Source: CAYVHB01 sp964450865
GTDB lineage: Bacteria; Bacillota; Clostridia; Saccharofermentanales; UBA5734
Assembly (NCBI GenBank): GCA_964450865.1
Contig: CAYVHB010000009.1
Coordinates: forward strand, 34,103 to 98,102
Direction: 5' to 3'
Length of the DNA stretch: 64,000 nt
In this document: positions 46,032 to 54,463 of the stretch, in pieces
Numbering within the stretch: position 1 is the stretch's first letter
Layout: each line of letters opens with the position of its first letter
The notes under the pieces: model-generated
What the model saw: only the letters and a program-made list of their open reading frames with translations
What the model was told of the DNA's origin: nothing
Database searches by the model: none
Made by a program: the position numbers and the translations under genes

Positions 46032-48707
46032 TCAGTCTTCGCCGGACTGGTTGGTCCAGGTGACACCGGCGACCGGCGCATTCAGGCGGATACTGTCTTC
46101 GTAAGCAAACTGCACCGGATCCTCAGCCAGATTCGGCAGCAGCTGCAACCCATTGCGGATCGGTTGCTGGCGAAAGGTAGTGATGCCGGTAGCCAGGGTG
46201 CAGTTTTGCATAAAGGTCGGGTAAGCCCGGACTTTCATCTCGTCGCCGGCCGCCTCGACCGGGATACTGAAATAATAGGTGTTGCCACGGGCCTCAATGC
46301 TGCCTGAAATCGTTGCCGTTTCGGCCACAAAAGGTTGCCAGACCGAGGCTGTATCTTTTTTGAATGTCAGTTCAACCTGAGGTATGACCCCACGCTGGAT
46401 CAGGCCTTTATACTGGTACTTGACCGGACGGAAACGCTTCTTAAGCAAATAAGCCAGCAATAAGAAAATCAGGAGCAGGATCGCCGCGATCAGCCACCAG
46501 TAGAGCCTGAAAATCAAGCCGATGCGCTCCAGAAACGAGAGATCCTCAAGCGCCAGCCTGCTGACAGCACTGGCCTGATACGGCCGTCCCCCCGTCTGCA
46601 GTTCTAAAACAAAGGTCTGGTCCAGATCCCCGCCACGAGTTGCCAGCAGACCGCCCGGCCGATAGCGGGGCGTCGCGATCCAGGTTGAGATGGCCGATCC
46701 CGGAGTCAGGTTCCAGTCAATCCCATCTCGTTGATAACTGATCCGGGCTGCCTGCAACTGTTCAGGCGTCAGCGGCTGGCCATCGAACGTTGCCCTCAGC
46801 AACAGGGTCTGGCCGGCTGTCTCCAGATCTTTCAGGTGACAGGCGACAGTTCCCTCGGCTACCATCTGGAGCTGGCCAATAACCGTGAAGGGGAACTCTT
46901 TAGTTGTACGCAGTCCGTTATCCAGCGTTGCAGTTACGCGGAACACAGCCTGTCCAGTTTTCAGCGTCAGCCGCCCGCTGGTGCCAGGGTTCTCGACCGT
47001 CCGTCTCTGGCCATTCTCGCTGATAGACAGGTCGAGCTCTGTACGCGTCTGCAGTTCAGCAGCCGCTGGCTGATCAATCAGGGGATCTTGCAGTGCCAGC
47101 CGATACTCGTAATCACCTGCGGCAATTTCCAGGCCACTCACCATCTGGCCATCTTGCCATAAAGTCAGTAGCGGGCGCGGTGGCTGCTGGCGGACTACGG
47201 TGAATTGCAGCCCCTGTCCGTTATTGGCCTCGATTTTCTTGCCACTGGGAGGCAAGGTCGCACTGGCCCTGATTTCCAGCGTGCCGGTCTCAACGCTGAC
47301 CTGGCCTTCCCGGGCTGTGCCCTGCGACTGGCCATTCACCAGAATCGTCGGCCGGATTGTTTTGTAGATGTCGCGAGTCTGTTCGGTCAGGGCAATCGGC
47401 TGGCCGGCATGATCGCGCAGGACAATCTTGTAGGTGTATGTCCCCTCGATCAGTTCGCTGACATCGGCCGCGACCGGATTGTGCCGGTCATCGAAAAATT
47501 CCACGCCGAGTGTTACCACTGGCCGCGCGTAGACCCGGATATTGCTGATATCAGCAATATGACCTTTTAATTCGACGTTATAAGCACCGGCCGGGATCAG
47601 CTGGCCACCATCGGTATAGGTGGCAATGCACCCGCTCAGGTCCGGATTGGCCTTGACCTGAGGCGAGGCGAGCGTAGCGGTGTAGCTGCAGCCGCTGGCA
47701 GTCAGTTCTCCAAGTTCAACCTGCTGCCCCTGGGCAAAAACAATCAGCTGGTCAACCGGCATCTCCAGGTTCAGCTGGATTGTCTGGGCTGCAGTCAGCT
47801 GACAAGCTGCCTTGAGCTCATAGTTCTGAAAGATATTATTGCCGATTTTGGTGACTTTGGATAAAATTCCCTTGCTGCCAGTGGCCCGGGCTGCGTAATA
47901 AGGGTAAATTCCCCGGCTATTCAGATCCGGGTCGTCCTCGTCACCGATCCTGGCCACATCAGTACTGCCGATGGCCAGATAAACAATGCGGATAGTTCCG
48001 CCCGCCTGTTCCTGCAAGATTTTGATTTCCCTGATCAACTGGGAATCTTCGAAACCGGTAAACTGACCGTCAGTCAGGATTACCAGCCATTTTTCGCTTG
48101 AACCGGTGTCGGCAGACCGCAGGTCGCTGTAAGCGTTGCGAACCGCATTGAACGGCGTGTTCATGTCTTTCTGCGGCCGGGCCAGGTTGGCGGACTGAAA
48201 AACCCGGTCAGAAGCCGGATCGCTGCCGTGCAAGGTCAGGCAATTTGTCATACTGGCACTGGCAAGGCGCTCTTTATTGAGCGACATCTGGTAGATATTT
48301 AGCGTATCAGCCGGGCCGAGCATCGCCGCAAACACGGACATGGCATAATTGGCGTAAGTCCAGCGGGCATAACCGGAGTCTTTGGCATCGAGCATGCTGC
48401 CCGAGTCGTCATAGACCAGATGAATAGTACGACTGGCTGGCTGTGAGGTCAGGGCAGCCACCCGGGCTGCCCCCGGGCCTGGCTCCCCAATGCCGGTCAA
48501 GATGACCAGCGCACAGAAAACAGCCAGCAATCTGCCGGCACAAAAAAAGACCGCCGGCCAGTGGCCCCGGGCTGAGTAAGCCGGCTGAATGTCCTGTCTC
48601 CGGACTCTGACTGAGTACCGTGCTTCGCCGGATAGCGATTGAACGTTGGCCTGATGCAGGTCACCAGTCAACCGGGGCGGCCCGAACTGTCTGATCTGAT
48701 GTGCCAT
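46032..48707 (-). CDS. Membrane-anchored von Willebrand factor A domain protein
   Basis: An 891-residue protein. A basic N-terminus and a hydrophobic segment at about 52-72 act as signal/anchor. The vWA domain starts near residue 94 with the MIDAS motif DDSGSM (D100-x-S102-x-S104), then LTDGQFTGF as the later MIDAS acid. Several beta-rich Ig-like modules follow (about 330-720), then one TM (around 735-760) and a basic cytosolic tail of about 125 residues. The vWA part should be outside the cell. It lies 36 bp after the lipoprotein gene and 217 bp before the tubulin-like gene. Confidence 0.85.
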   Translation of the reverse strand: MAHQIRQFGPPRLTGDLHQANVQSLSGEARYSVRVRRQDIQPAYSARGHWPAVFFCAGRLLAVFCALVILTGIGEPGPGAARVAALTSQPASRTIHLVYDDSGSMLDAKDSGYARWTYANYAMSVFAAMLGPADTLNIYQMSLNKERLASASMTNCLTLHGSDPASDRVFQSANLARPQKDMNTPFNAVRNAYSDLRSADTGSSEKWLVILTDGQFTGFEDSQLIREIKILQEQAGGTIRIVYLAIGSTDVARIGDEDDPDLNSRGIYPYYAARATGSKGILSKVTKIGNNIFQNYELKAACQLTAAQTIQLNLEMPVDQLIVFAQGQQVELGELTASGCSYTATLASPQVKANPDLSGCIATYTDGGQLIPAGAYNVELKGHIADISNIRVYARPVVTLGVEFFDDRHNPVAADVSELIEGTYTYKIVLRDHAGQPIALTEQTRDIYKTIRPTILVNGQSQGTAREGQVSVETGTLEIRASATLPPSGKKIEANNGQGLQFTVVRQQPPRPLLTLWQDGQMVSGLEIAAGDYEYRLALQDPLIDQPAAAELQTRTELDLSISENGQRRTVENPGTSGRLTLKTGQAVFRVTATLDNGLRTTKEFPFTVIGQLQMVAEGTVACHLKDLETAGQTLLLRATFDGQPLTPEQLQAARISYQRDGIDWNLTPGSAISTWIATPRYRPGGLLATRGGDLDQTFVLELQTGGRPYQASAVSRLALEDLSFLERIGLIFRLYWWLIAAILLLIFLLLAYLLKKRFRPVKYQYKGLIQRGVIPQVELTFKKDTASVWQPFVAETATISGSIEARGNTYYFSIPVEAAGDEMKVRAYPTFMQNCTLATGITTFRQQPIRNGLQLLPNLAEDPVQFAYEDSIRLNAPVAGVTWTNQSGED

Positions 48708-48743
48708 CAGCGATTCACCCCCCCATACATATTGGCCCCAATT

Positions 48744-49073
48744 TTACTTGACTTTATTCCAGACAGATTTGTTGCCAAAACCGTCAGTCAGAACCAGCTG
48801 ATCATCTTCGATGGTATAGGTAAAGATCTGGGGTCCAACCAGGCCCAGCCAGCCTTGCAGCTCGATTTTCAGGTGATTTTTGTCCGGCTGGGTATAGGTA
48901 CCGTTGAGAATCCCGGAAATGACGGTGCCATCTTTAAAAAACTGCAGGGTGACACCCAGGGTGTCATTTTGCCACTTGCCTACAATAGACTGGGTCAGAC
49001 CACAGCCGGCCAGGAACATCGCCACAACCAGCATCCAGACAAGCAGGGTTTTACTCAATTTTACCTTACGCAT
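48744..49073 (-). CDS. Small lipoprotein, first gene of the tubulin-like cluster
   Basis: A 109-residue protein with a signal peptide and lipobox LAGC (lipidated Cys near residue 24), then a small beta-rich domain opening with VGKWQNDTLGVTLQFF, reminiscent of lipocalin-like or DUF-type folds that begin G-x-W. ATG 49073 with AGGAGG upstream. A sigma-A promoter lies about 170 bp upstream and the vWA gene follows 36 bp later. Function unknown. Confidence 0.8.
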   Translation of the reverse strand: MRKVKLSKTLLVWMLVVAMFLAGCGLTQSIVGKWQNDTLGVTLQFFKDGTVISGILNGTYTQPDKNHLKIELQGWLGLVGPQIFTYTIEDDQLVLTDGFGNKSVWNKVK

Positions 49074-49244
49074 GGACTTCCTCCTAAATATGGGCAGGAA
49101 TGAGACGAATAAGCAGAAAAACGCACGAATAATGACAGGAATGAACATGAAATGATGAATGAAGACGAAACGGAGCTGAAATCGATGAGCCTGCAACTCA
49201 TGAGCCCGGTCGTGACGAATGAGCTAATCGAGCACAAACGTTGA

Positions 49245-49264
49245 ATTCTTATTATAATAAGAAT
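49245..49264. promoter_or_regulatory. Perfect 20-bp palindrome over the -10 of the tubulin-like operon
   Basis: ATTCTTATTATAATAAGAAT reads the same on both strands. It covers the -10 box of the minus-strand promoter and gives an identical TATAAT facing the amylase gene, so it is well placed for a dimeric repressor or for symmetric promoter opening. Confidence 0.7.
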
Positions 49265-49279
49265 AACCCGGTATGGCAA
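49251..49279 (-). promoter_or_regulatory. Sigma-A promoter of the lipoprotein-vWA-tubulin operon
   Basis: On the minus strand TTGCCA (49279-49274) and TATAAT (49256-49251) are 17 bp apart. Transcription should start near 49244, giving an untranslated leader of about 170 nt before the lipoprotein ATG. Confidence 0.7.
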
Positions 49280-49514
49280 GCAGGAACACCCGGATTCGCG
49301 GCCTGATGATTCGAAAAACTGGCCAGGCCTGTGTGTTGATATACATAGCATCGTGATCAAACTGGCGGGGACTGTCGGAAGTGCCCTGAAAATGGTAATG
49401 TAGAATCATACAGGTCCGGCCTGGCCGATTGATAGCCCCGCCCCTATGCCAAATCAGCCGCGCATCCGGGCCCGCAACCGTGCAAATAAACCAGCTACGA
49501 CAAGGGAGGCCGAA

Positions 49515-51503
49515 ATGGACATTCGTTTGAGTCCCGATGCCAATGCCAGTTCTCATGCCGCTGCATCCGTCCCCGCGCAAGCCCGATCGCAGGCCATCAC
49601 CTGGCAGGATAGCGTCTACAGCGACGGCTCACGCTATTTTGTCACACCTGAAGCACCCAAACTGGGCGATACCGTCACGGTCTGCCTGCGGATGCTGCCA
49701 AATGACGAGGTCCGCGGCGTCAAATTGCGCCGCATCAAGAACGGCAGCGAGCATGTTGACCCGATGACGCCGATTCCTGCGACCGGCCCCTGGACTGTTT
49801 ATGCCGTAACCTTTACCATGAACCAGCCGGAGATTCATTATCACTTCTACATCTATACGGACAGCACCGTTTATTTTTACAACCAGCTCCAGCTAAGCGC
49901 CGACCTGCCCACCGAGGCAGCCGACTTTCGCCTGGTCGCCGGCTATGAGGCTCCGGCCTGGGTACGCCGCAGTGTATTCTACCAGATCTTTCCCGATCGT
50001 TTCTGCAATGGCAATCCGGACAATGACGTACAGGACAACGAATACACTTTCAACGGCCACCCGACAGTGAAGATCCCCTGGGGCGAGCCGGCTAAAGAAT
50101 ACGACGAGGTATTCAGCCTTGACTTCTACGGCGGCGACCTGGAGGGCGTAGCCCGGCAGATTCCCTATTTCCAGCAGCTGGGCTGCAATGCACTGTATAT
50201 CAATCCGATTTTCCATTCAGCCACCTCGCATCGGTATGACTGCCTGGACTATTTCCATGTCGATCCCCATCTCGGCGGCGACCAGGCCCTGGCTGATCTC
50301 AGCGCCGCCCTCAAAGCAGCCGGGATCCGCCTGATCCTCGACGTTTCGATCAATCATACCGGCACCGCACATAAATGGTTCAACAAGGAAAACATCTTCT
50401 TCCCGCCGTCGGTCGGAGCCTACCAGAATCCGGAATCGCCGGAACGCCATTATTATTTCTTTGGTCCCGGCAACGAGTATCACAAATGGTACGGCTTCGA
50501 GACCTTGCCGACGCTCAACTACACATCCCAGGAACTGCGCGAGATTTTGTATCTTGAAGCCAATTCACTGGTCAAGAAGTGGCTCAAGCCACCCTATGCC
50601 ATGGATGGCTGGCGCTTTGATGTCGCCAATGACATGGCCCGCAATGACGCGATCGACCTGTCCCACGAAGTCTGGCGGGAAATCCGCGCCAGCATCAAGG
50701 CGGAAAATCCCCAGGCCTATCTGCTGGCTGAGCAATGGCTGGACTGTCCGGAGTATCTGCAGGGTGACCAGTGGGACAGCGCCATGAATTACTTTGGCTG
50801 CACCCGTCCGGTCCGCCAGTTTGTCGGCGAACCGGACCTCTTCCTGGCCCGCGACCCGGAGCTGGGCCAGTTGCTGCAGCCCCTGACGGCGGCCCAGCTG
50901 CAGCGGCGGATCATGCAGCACCTGGGCCACATGCCCTGGCAGCTGACGACCAATCAGTTCAACCTGCTGGACAGCCATGACGTGCCGCGTCTGCACAACA
51001 ACCCGGCGATCAGCTTTGGCGCCTATGAGATTGCAGTCCTGATGCTCTTTACCCTGCCGGGCACGCCCAATATTTATTATGGCGATGAAGTCGGTCTCGA
51101 CGGCCACATCCGCAATATTGAAGGCTGCCGTTACCCGATGGAATGGGATCCGGCCCGCTGGCGTCACGAATTTGTCCGTGTCTATCAGACACTGTCCCAT
51201 CTGAAACAACAAAGTGAATGCCTGCACGACGGCGGCTTTAAATTCCTGCTGGCCGACGGCTATGTCAGCAGCTATGCCCGCTTTACACCGGAAGAGGCCC
51301 TTGTTCTTGTCGCCTCCATGGAAAAGACAGCCCGGCCAGTTGCTGTTCCGATCGGGGCCATCGGCCTCGACTCGAGCTGGTCCTGCATGGAAATTATGGG
51401 CAAAGATGCCATCCATACTGCCGGCCTGTCAATGGACGGCGGCGTCCTGAACCTGACGATACCCGCACAATGCGGCTATCTGTTCCATTTCCGCCCTGCT
51501 TGA
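49515..51503 (+). CDS. GH13 alpha-amylase family enzyme (cyclomaltodextrinase/neopullulanase type)
   Basis: A 662-residue alpha-glucan hydrolase. An N-terminal beta domain (about 25-145, CBM34-like) precedes the TIM barrel; FYQIFPDRFCNGNP opens the catalytic domain, as in the neopullulanase/cyclomaltodextrinase subgroup. Catalytic residues are visible: nucleophile Asp369 (WRFDVAND), acid/base Glu406 (LLAEQW) and Asp489 (LLDSHDVPRL). The C-terminal beta domain ends the protein. No signal peptide, so it should act on imported maltodextrins. ATG 49515 follows GGGAGG (49504-49509). Function is unrelated to the divergent tubulin-like operon as far as can be seen. Confidence 0.93.
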   Translation: MDIRLSPDANASSHAAASVPAQARSQAITWQDSVYSDGSRYFVTPEAPKLGDTVTVCLRMLPNDEVRGVKLRRIKNGSEHVDPMTPIPATGPWTVYAVTFTMNQPEIHYHFYIYTDSTVYFYNQLQLSADLPTEAADFRLVAGYEAPAWVRRSVFYQIFPDRFCNGNPDNDVQDNEYTFNGHPTVKIPWGEPAKEYDEVFSLDFYGGDLEGVARQIPYFQQLGCNALYINPIFHSATSHRYDCLDYFHVDPHLGGDQALADLSAALKAAGIRLILDVSINHTGTAHKWFNKENIFFPPSVGAYQNPESPERHYYFFGPGNEYHKWYGFETLPTLNYTSQELREILYLEANSLVKKWLKPPYAMDGWRFDVANDMARNDAIDLSHEVWREIRASIKAENPQAYLLAEQWLDCPEYLQGDQWDSAMNYFGCTRPVRQFVGEPDLFLARDPELGQLLQPLTAAQLQRRIMQHLGHMPWQLTTNQFNLLDSHDVPRLHNNPAISFGAYEIAVLMLFTLPGTPNIYYGDEVGLDGHIRNIEGCRYPMEWDPARWRHEFVRVYQTLSHLKQQSECLHDGGFKFLLADGYVSSYARFTPEEALVLVASMEKTARPVAVPIGAIGLDSSWSCMEIMGKDAIHTAGLSMDGGVLNLTIPAQCGYLFHFRPA

Positions 51504-51595
51504 GCAAGCCGCAAGTATGCCTTATCTGTCCCGTGTCCCGGCATTGAACGACAGCACAATAGAAAACGACAGCGCATGAGAAAAGGAGGGATCTT

Positions 51596-52138
51596 ATGAC
51601 TCTGGCCAGTACCGATTTACGACAAGAACATGAGGGTATTCTGTTTGGTTTGCAGATACTGGAAGCCATGGACCGGCAGATACAGGCCGGCCAGCCCGTT
51701 GAAACGGGTGACCTGCAGCAAATGATCCAGTTTCTCCGCCTGTTTGCCGACAAGTGTCACCACGGCAAAGAGGAGGGCCTCTATTTCCCCAGCCTGGCCG
51801 CAGCCGGTGTGCCAACTGAAAGGGGTCCGATCGGCCAGATGCTGCTCGAGCACGAGCAGGGCCGGGCCCTGATCCGCCAGATGGCCCGGGCCGCCGGGGA
51901 TCCCGTCTCACGCCAGGCGTTTGCCCAGGCTGCCGACGGATATATCCAGCTGCTGCGGGCCCATATTGACAAGGAGAACCAGGTCCTGTTCATGCTTGGC
52001 GACCAGATGATTCCAGCTGCCGAGCAAGACAGGTTGCTGGCCGAATTTGCATCGTTTGAAGAGACAGTCATGGGCGCTGGCACCCATGAACAATTGCATC
52101 AGATGCTTGATCTGTTCGAAAAGAAATATCTGGCATAA
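51596..52138 (+). CDS. Hemerythrin-domain protein
   Basis: A 180-residue four-helix-bundle protein. The non-haem diiron ligands are seen in RQEHEGILFG, KCHHGKEEGLYFP, LLEHEQGRALI and RAHIDKENQVLF. Bacterial hemerythrins bind O2 or NO, or take part in iron and oxidative-stress handling. ATG 51596 after AAAGGAGGG. It lies 92 bp after the amylase gene and is followed by the terminator at 52184-52211. Confidence 0.92.
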   Translation: MTLASTDLRQEHEGILFGLQILEAMDRQIQAGQPVETGDLQQMIQFLRLFADKCHHGKEEGLYFPSLAAAGVPTERGPIGQMLLEHEQGRALIRQMARAAGDPVSRQAFAQAADGYIQLLRAHIDKENQVLFMLGDQMIPAAEQDRLLAEFASFEETVMGAGTHEQLHQMLDLFEKKYLA

Positions 52139-52183
52139 TGATCTGGTGCCAGATGCCGGGAAATATAACAAAATCGTGGAAAA

Positions 52184-52211
52184 ACGGGCCAGTCCGGATG
52201 GGCTGGCCCGT
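52184..52211 (-). terminator. Rho-independent terminator between convergent genes
   Basis: ACGGGCCAG and CTGGCCCGT form a perfect 9-bp stem with a 10-nt loop; on the minus strand it is followed by TTTTCC, so it mainly ends the acyltransferase-like transcript, and may also stop the hemerythrin transcript. Confidence 0.8.
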
Positions 52212-52227
52212 TCGGAAGCAGGTCCTG

Positions 52228-53379
52228 TCAGCCGGCGGTCCAGGGCTGGTTTTTTCCGGCCCTGGCTTTACCGGCCAGTCGCCGCCTGGCCAGGAACGAG
52301 CTGATCAGGTCCGATCCAATCAGCACCAGCAGGGAAATACCCAGACAAGCAAGCGCACCATGCTGTTCCCGGCCAAATATCCCGCTGGCAACGACAATCA
52401 GCATCCAGGATGCAACATACATCTGATTAATGTTCTGGCTCCAGCGGCTGAGCACGGACATCACCGGCCGGGGCAGGATCCTGGCCATGAAATAAGCCAG
52501 GCCAAGCCAGACGATGACACCAGACAAGATTGTCAGAACACCCCAGATACTTTCATGATAATAAGTTGCCGTCGGGGACAGCGGGAAGACCCCCATGTCA
52601 TATTGACCCTGCATGGCCTCAGCGGCATAAAGCCACAGGGCCAGGGCAACCGGTCCACCGATTATCAGCAGCCGGGTGTAAAACCGCTGTTTATCCTGGC
52701 AGCGGATCAGCAGCTGCCCGAAAAAATACCCGGCAACGGGGTAAGCCAGCCAGATGAAAAATGGAAAGGCCGAGAACTCACTGGTTCCCCAGAAGAGGGC
52801 AAAGAAATAGTCTGCCGCCCGGTTGCCGGTTGAGTAACCTTCTCCCGTGTAGGGAAAGAGCCGGGTCAGGCCATAATTGGCGGCGAACAGCGTCGCCACG
52901 ATAACCGGCAGATAATAATCCTTGATTTTCAGGCGTTTCACCAGCCCGAAAAACAGGAAGGTCAGGCCGGCAAACATCATGATGTCAACGATAAACAGCT
53001 GGTCCCACGACATGTTCAGATATTCGCTGCTGTGAATGGCCCGGCCGTAAATCTGCAGCGGCAGAAAGCCACGGGCAATGTTGAGGATGTAACCGGTCAT
53101 TAATACCTGCAGGCCCCGCCTGAGCAGATAATCGGCCTCGGTTCGTTTGGAGTAAATCAGCCCGACGCCAAGCGCAAACATGAAGACCGGCGCGGCAGCC
53201 GGCCGGCCAAGAAAAGTAACCACCTGATCAAAGGGGCTGTTTGTTAAACCGGGCCACATCATCAGGGGCACCACATGGACGACGACCATGAACAAAATGG
53301 CGAGCCCCTTGATCACGTCCAGTTCAGGCTGGCGGCCCTTGTTGACCGATAGCGTTGAAAATAACGGTTGATTCATCAT
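52228..53379 (-). CDS. Multi-TM acyltransferase-like protein (DUF1624/HGSNAT-like)
   Basis: A 383-residue membrane protein with about ten TM segments. The opening RQPELDVIKGLAILFMVVVH, with conserved D-x-I-K-G and the His at the end of TM1, matches membrane acyltransferase/heparan-alpha-glucosaminide acetyltransferase-like proteins; VFMFALGVGLIY follows in the next helix. The acceptor is unknown, though modification of a surface glycan is the common role. Start at 53379 (ATG with GGAGG six bases upstream); a second ATG follows at once. Confidence 0.75.
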   Translation of the reverse strand: MMNQPLFSTLSVNKGRQPELDVIKGLAILFMVVVHVVPLMMWPGLTNSPFDQVVTFLGRPAAAPVFMFALGVGLIYSKRTEADYLLRRGLQVLMTGYILNIARGFLPLQIYGRAIHSSEYLNMSWDQLFIVDIMMFAGLTFLFFGLVKRLKIKDYYLPVIVATLFAANYGLTRLFPYTGEGYSTGNRAADYFFALFWGTSEFSAFPFFIWLAYPVAGYFFGQLLIRCQDKQRFYTRLLIIGGPVALALWLYAAEAMQGQYDMGVFPLSPTATYYHESIWGVLTILSGVIVWLGLAYFMARILPRPVMSVLSRWSQNINQMYVASWMLIVVASGIFGREQHGALACLGISLLVLIGSDLISSFLARRRLAGKARAGKNQPWTAG

Positions 53380-53717
53380 TGCGATCCTCCGACAGCAAGC
53401 CGTTTGCTTTACTGCGTATTTTGGCCGGACTGTCGGGCGTCTGTTCTCAACTCGCAAATCAGCAGCACAACCGGATTTTATGTTTCTAAAGAAAACCATG
53501 AAATGATAATAGGCCAATCATACAGAATCTTCTGTGACTTTAGATTCGCTCCATGTAAAAACGATGTAAAATATTTTACAATGACTGGAGCCGGTTCATT
53601 TTCCGGCTTTCTGAAGCGTCTTGATTTTCAGGACCATTCAGGGGTATGATCAAGCGGTTCAGCCCCGATCCCGTTCTAGACCGCCTGTTTCATATGGAGA
53701 AGAAAGGATTGTCATGC
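53380..53717. other. 338-bp divergent intergenic region
   Basis: Between the acyltransferase-like gene (-) and the amidohydrolase-like gene (+). It is AT-rich for this window (53480-53585) and contains the perfect 16-bp palindrome listed next. No confident -35/-10 pair for either gene was identified. Confidence 0.5.
53565..53580. promoter_or_regulatory. Perfect 16-bp palindrome, probable operator
   Basis: TGTAAAATATTTTACA is a perfect inverted repeat; a partial half-site ATGTAAAAA lies just upstream (53553-53561). The location between divergent genes, about 140 bp before the plus-strand start, suits a dimeric repressor. Confidence 0.55.
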
Positions 53718-54374
53718 ATGCCAGTCAGTAAAAGTGAAATGGACGCCCTGCTGCAAGTTTTTACAACGGCGCGGCATCAGCACGCCTTTGAGATTGTCGA
53801 CGGAACTGGCCCGGTGATCGTCTCAGCCCCGCACAGTGTGGAACAGACCCGGAAAGGAGCCGTCAAGCATGGGGAGTATCAGACGGGTGTTCTATGCCAA
53901 TTACTGCACCGGCAATTGCAGTGTCCGATAGCCTACAAGCTGCAGAACAATCAGGATGATGCCAATTACGACGCCGTCTGTAACTATAAAACAGCCCTGG
54001 TTGCATTCGTCCGCAAGAATCACTGCCGATTCCTGCTGGATTTGCATCAGATGGCCCCTTTTCGCCCGGAAATGATCAACCTCGGCACGGGGAAGGGGCG
54101 CAATATTTACATGCGCCAGGACCTGGTCGGGAAAATGACCGCGATCTTCACCGCGCGAGCCATTGGGCCTGTCACGATCGATACACCGTTTAATGCCGCG
54201 TTTCCGCACACGGTATCCGCCACCATTGCCCGTGAATGCCAGATTCCCTGCTTCCAGATTGAGATCAATTCCCGTTTGTTATCCGATCACTATCCCGAAT
54301 ACAATTTCGATGCCGTGCTGGCCGCATTGTCGGACATTGTCCAGGATCTGCAAAACGAAGCAAGAAAACAATAA
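53718..54374 (+). CDS. N-formylglutamate amidohydrolase-like protein
   Basis: A 218-residue zinc-amidohydrolase-like protein. VSAPHSVEQTR near residue 38, LLDLHQMAP near 108 and QIEINSRLL in the C-terminal third correspond to the metal and active-site blocks of the N-formylglutamate amidohydrolase (FGase) family. It is shorter than HutG-type enzymes (about 260) and no histidine-degradation gene is nearby. ATG 53718 has AAAGGA about nine bases upstream; ATG 53694 is the alternative start. First gene of a set with two ATP-grasp ligases. Confidence 0.75.
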   Translation: MPVSKSEMDALLQVFTTARHQHAFEIVDGTGPVIVSAPHSVEQTRKGAVKHGEYQTGVLCQLLHRQLQCPIAYKLQNNQDDANYDAVCNYKTALVAFVRKNHCRFLLDLHQMAPFRPEMINLGTGKGRNIYMRQDLVGKMTAIFTARAIGPVTIDTPFNAAFPHTVSATIARECQIPCFQIEINSRLLSDHYPEYNFDAVLAALSDIVQDLQNEARKQ

Positions 54375-54463
54375 AAAGGCCACAGGCCCGTGGCAGGCAA
54401 GTGACAGGCCGGCAACAGGCAGGCAAGCGATAGGCCAACAGGTCACAAAGGAGAATCAGGCTG

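Larger units (their letters stand above)
49074..49514. other. 441-bp divergent intergenic region
   Basis: Lies between the lipoprotein gene (-) and the amylase gene (+). It contains the promoter and palindrome listed separately, and an AT-rich leader (49085-49200) with loosely repeated GAATGA/ATGAA motifs. No small gene with a ribosome site was found. Confidence 0.5.

Noticed and set aside
53718..54374. HutG in a histidine-degradation pathway
   Set aside because: No hutH/U/I gene nearby; the context is two ATP-grasp ligases, so only the family name is given.
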